DNA of 64,000 bases from Neostapfia colusana (Eukaryota > Streptophyta > Magnoliopsida > Poales > Poaceae). The stretch spans positions 30,261,760 to 30,325,759 of the forward strand of contig JASWHV010000010.1 of assembly GCA_030760725.1 (NCBI GenBank), in the 5' to 3' direction. This document shows positions 62,669 to 64,000 of this stretch, in pieces. The notes beneath the pieces are model-generated. The model made no database searches and was not told where the DNA came from. It worked only from the letters and a program-made list of their open reading frames with translations. Position numbers and translations under genes: made by a program. The stretch's first letter is position 1; each line of letters begins with the position of its first letter.

Positions 62669-64000
62669 TGACACGACCCCATTGGTCCTGTCGAGCCAGG
62701 ATCACGCTGAGGGGTGCTGCGTTGCGCAGCACCGTATAACACACGTCAACGGTACAAAGCGGAAGCGGAAGCTTTATTACATAAACAAGTTTATCAACAT
62801 GTTTACATCCAAAATAAGTTTAGTCCACACTCGCGGGCGTAGACTAAGCATCAAGTACACGTTCAGCCCTTGAACGTGTCCTTGCTAGCACACACACACA
62901 CTAACTTTGCGGCGTGCACGACTCCCACTCGACGGGGTTCCCCTCCTGGGGTTCCGTCTCCTCTTCGGGAGTCCCTTCCTCATAAAACCCTGCAAAAGCT
63001 TCAAACACAAGCAGTGAGCACGAAGGCTCAGCAAGTCTGACCCGTCTCACCTAAACATGGAACTTCTACATGAGGGTAATGGGTTGCATGAGGTAAGAAT
63101 CATTTGCAAGGACTCGCCTAATTAGTAGAACCTTACTTTCAAGTTTTAGCAGCAGGTTGTGGAGAACTTTACGCTAAAGCACATAAGAGAGCCGCAATCA
63201 AACAAGAAACGCATTTTTCTCATGTACCTTGCCCAAAGTTGAAAAGAACTTTAGTTAGCACTAAACTACAGCATATCATTAACAAACAATGTCCAGCTTT
63301 CACTCAGCAACATTTTAACATGTAACTAGCCTGTTCTTTCTACGTCACGGTACAGTGAACAAGTGGTACTCACTGACCGCGAGGGACGGCGATTATAATC
63401 GATTTACACCTGCAGGGATTACCCGAACAACCCGTCACGTACGCCCGTACTCGATGTTGCCTACAACAACCATCACGGACGCCGTACGCGACTACCTTTC
63501 ACCCGTTAGCCAAATATTGAACCGGTCCCATCGTCCCGAGCAAGAGGTCCCTGCACGCGCATCTCTGTGCCGCCAGCTGATTTACACCTCGAGCTCTCAA
63601 CCTACCCTCTGAACGACGGGCAATGCCTCAATACCCAGCTACCCGAGTTACATCAGTTTCCCGGTTCCCATATAGCCGGTAGGTCTTCGGTACTGTTCTA
63701 GCTTGTTCAACAGGCCCGCACACGGCTCGGTCCTCAATCGACACAAGCGGAGCTACAGCACACAGGCCCCAAAGTCCTGCTGCCCTTACTCTCCGCTCGG
63801 TCTCATTTTCTTGCCATGTGTTTCATGTGCTATCTCTACCCGAGCAATGTGCCTCTTCGCTGACACGACCCCATTGGTCCTGTCGAGCCAGGATCACGCT
63901 GAGGGGTGCTGCGTTGCGCAGCACCGTATAACACACGTCAACGGTACAAAGCGGAAGCGGAAGCTTTATTACATAAACAAGTTTATCAACATGTTTACAT
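62669..64000 (-). repeat. 5' LTR of element H, partial
   Basis: It is colinear with 50,089-51,420: first tandem unit 62,669-63,860, second unit from 63,861, cut by the window end. Four mismatches to the left LTR were seen (near 50,472, 50,703, 51,331 and 51,362). Confidence 0.92.

Larger units (their letters stand above)
48716..64000. repeat. Direct repeat with 12,580-bp period
   Basis: 48,716-51,420 equals 61,296-64,000 with five mismatches counted by eye in 2,705 bp. The period equals one LTR plus one internal region (5,238 + 7,342). Confidence 0.92.
50089..64000 (-). mobile_element. Element H (Tekay-type chromovirus, RIRE3/RIRE8-like), runs off the window
   Basis: In sense order: 5' LTR (beyond 64,000 to 62,669), PBS, 1.5-kb leader, orf0-like ORF, gag-protease, amber codon, pol with chromodomain, PPT, 3' LTR. 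The internal region is 7,342 bp. From memory, an ORF before gag is described for rice RIRE3/RIRE8. Only one clear lesion is visible in the coding part. Confidence 0.9.

Overview
This window looks like intergenic heterochromatin from a large plant genome, most likely a grass. I find no host gene, tRNA, rRNA or CRISPR array. Every recognisable protein belongs to a Ty3/gypsy LTR retrotransposon. The grass call is an inference from the pairing of a GC-rich Tat-lineage family (extra RNase H, antisense ORF next to the 3' LTR) with a RIRE3/RIRE8-like Tekay chromovirus that has very long LTRs and an extra ORF before gag. The species cannot be told from the sequence.

Positions 1-45,915 are one nest of seven copies of a single Tat-lineage family (LTR about 1,097 bp, TGTCG...CGACA, TATAAAA promoter, PBS beginning TGGCGCGCCAGG). 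I name them A to G. A (minus) is the outermost: its integrase gene is split between 1,254-2,039 and 39,747 onward. B (plus, 2,040-39,746, 5-bp duplication GCGAC) sits in A's integrase. C (plus) sat in B's integrase tail; only its 3' end and 3' LTR remain (15,225-15,425 and 23,608-26,228). D (plus, 3,137-15,224) sat in C's 3' region. E (minus, 6,171-12,860, duplication CGGGC) is in D's integrase. F (minus, 15,426-23,607, duplication TACTC) is in C's 3' region. G (minus, 29,061-39,405, duplication CCGCC) is in B's 3' LTR. Four plus-strand LTR ends exist but only one plus-strand LTR start survives as a 5' LTR, so a large deletion at 3,136/3,137 removed the 5' parts of B, C and D.

The Tat copies divide the family's genes unevenly. 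G and A carry near-complete but mutated gag, protease, RT, RNase H and integrase. D has RT to integrase with a frameshift. E has lost protease and RT and carries a triplicated stretch of gag. F has lost nearly all of pol but keeps an uninterrupted gag and an uninterrupted 576-residue antisense coiled-coil ORF. None is autonomous as it stands.

Positions 45,916-64,000 are a second system, inserted into A's 5' LTR. A diverged LTR (45,916-48,715) is fused to the leader and primer-binding site of a chromovirus (H). H follows on the minus strand: a 5,238-bp LTR with an internal 1,192-bp tandem duplication (50,089-55,326), pol with a C-terminal chromodomain, gag-protease separated from pol by one amber codon, an intact upstream ORF (orf0-like), leader, PBS for initiator tRNA-Met, and a second LTR running off the window. 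Leader plus LTR recur with a period of exactly 12,580 bp at about 99.8% identity, so LTRs are shared in a tandem or permuted array.
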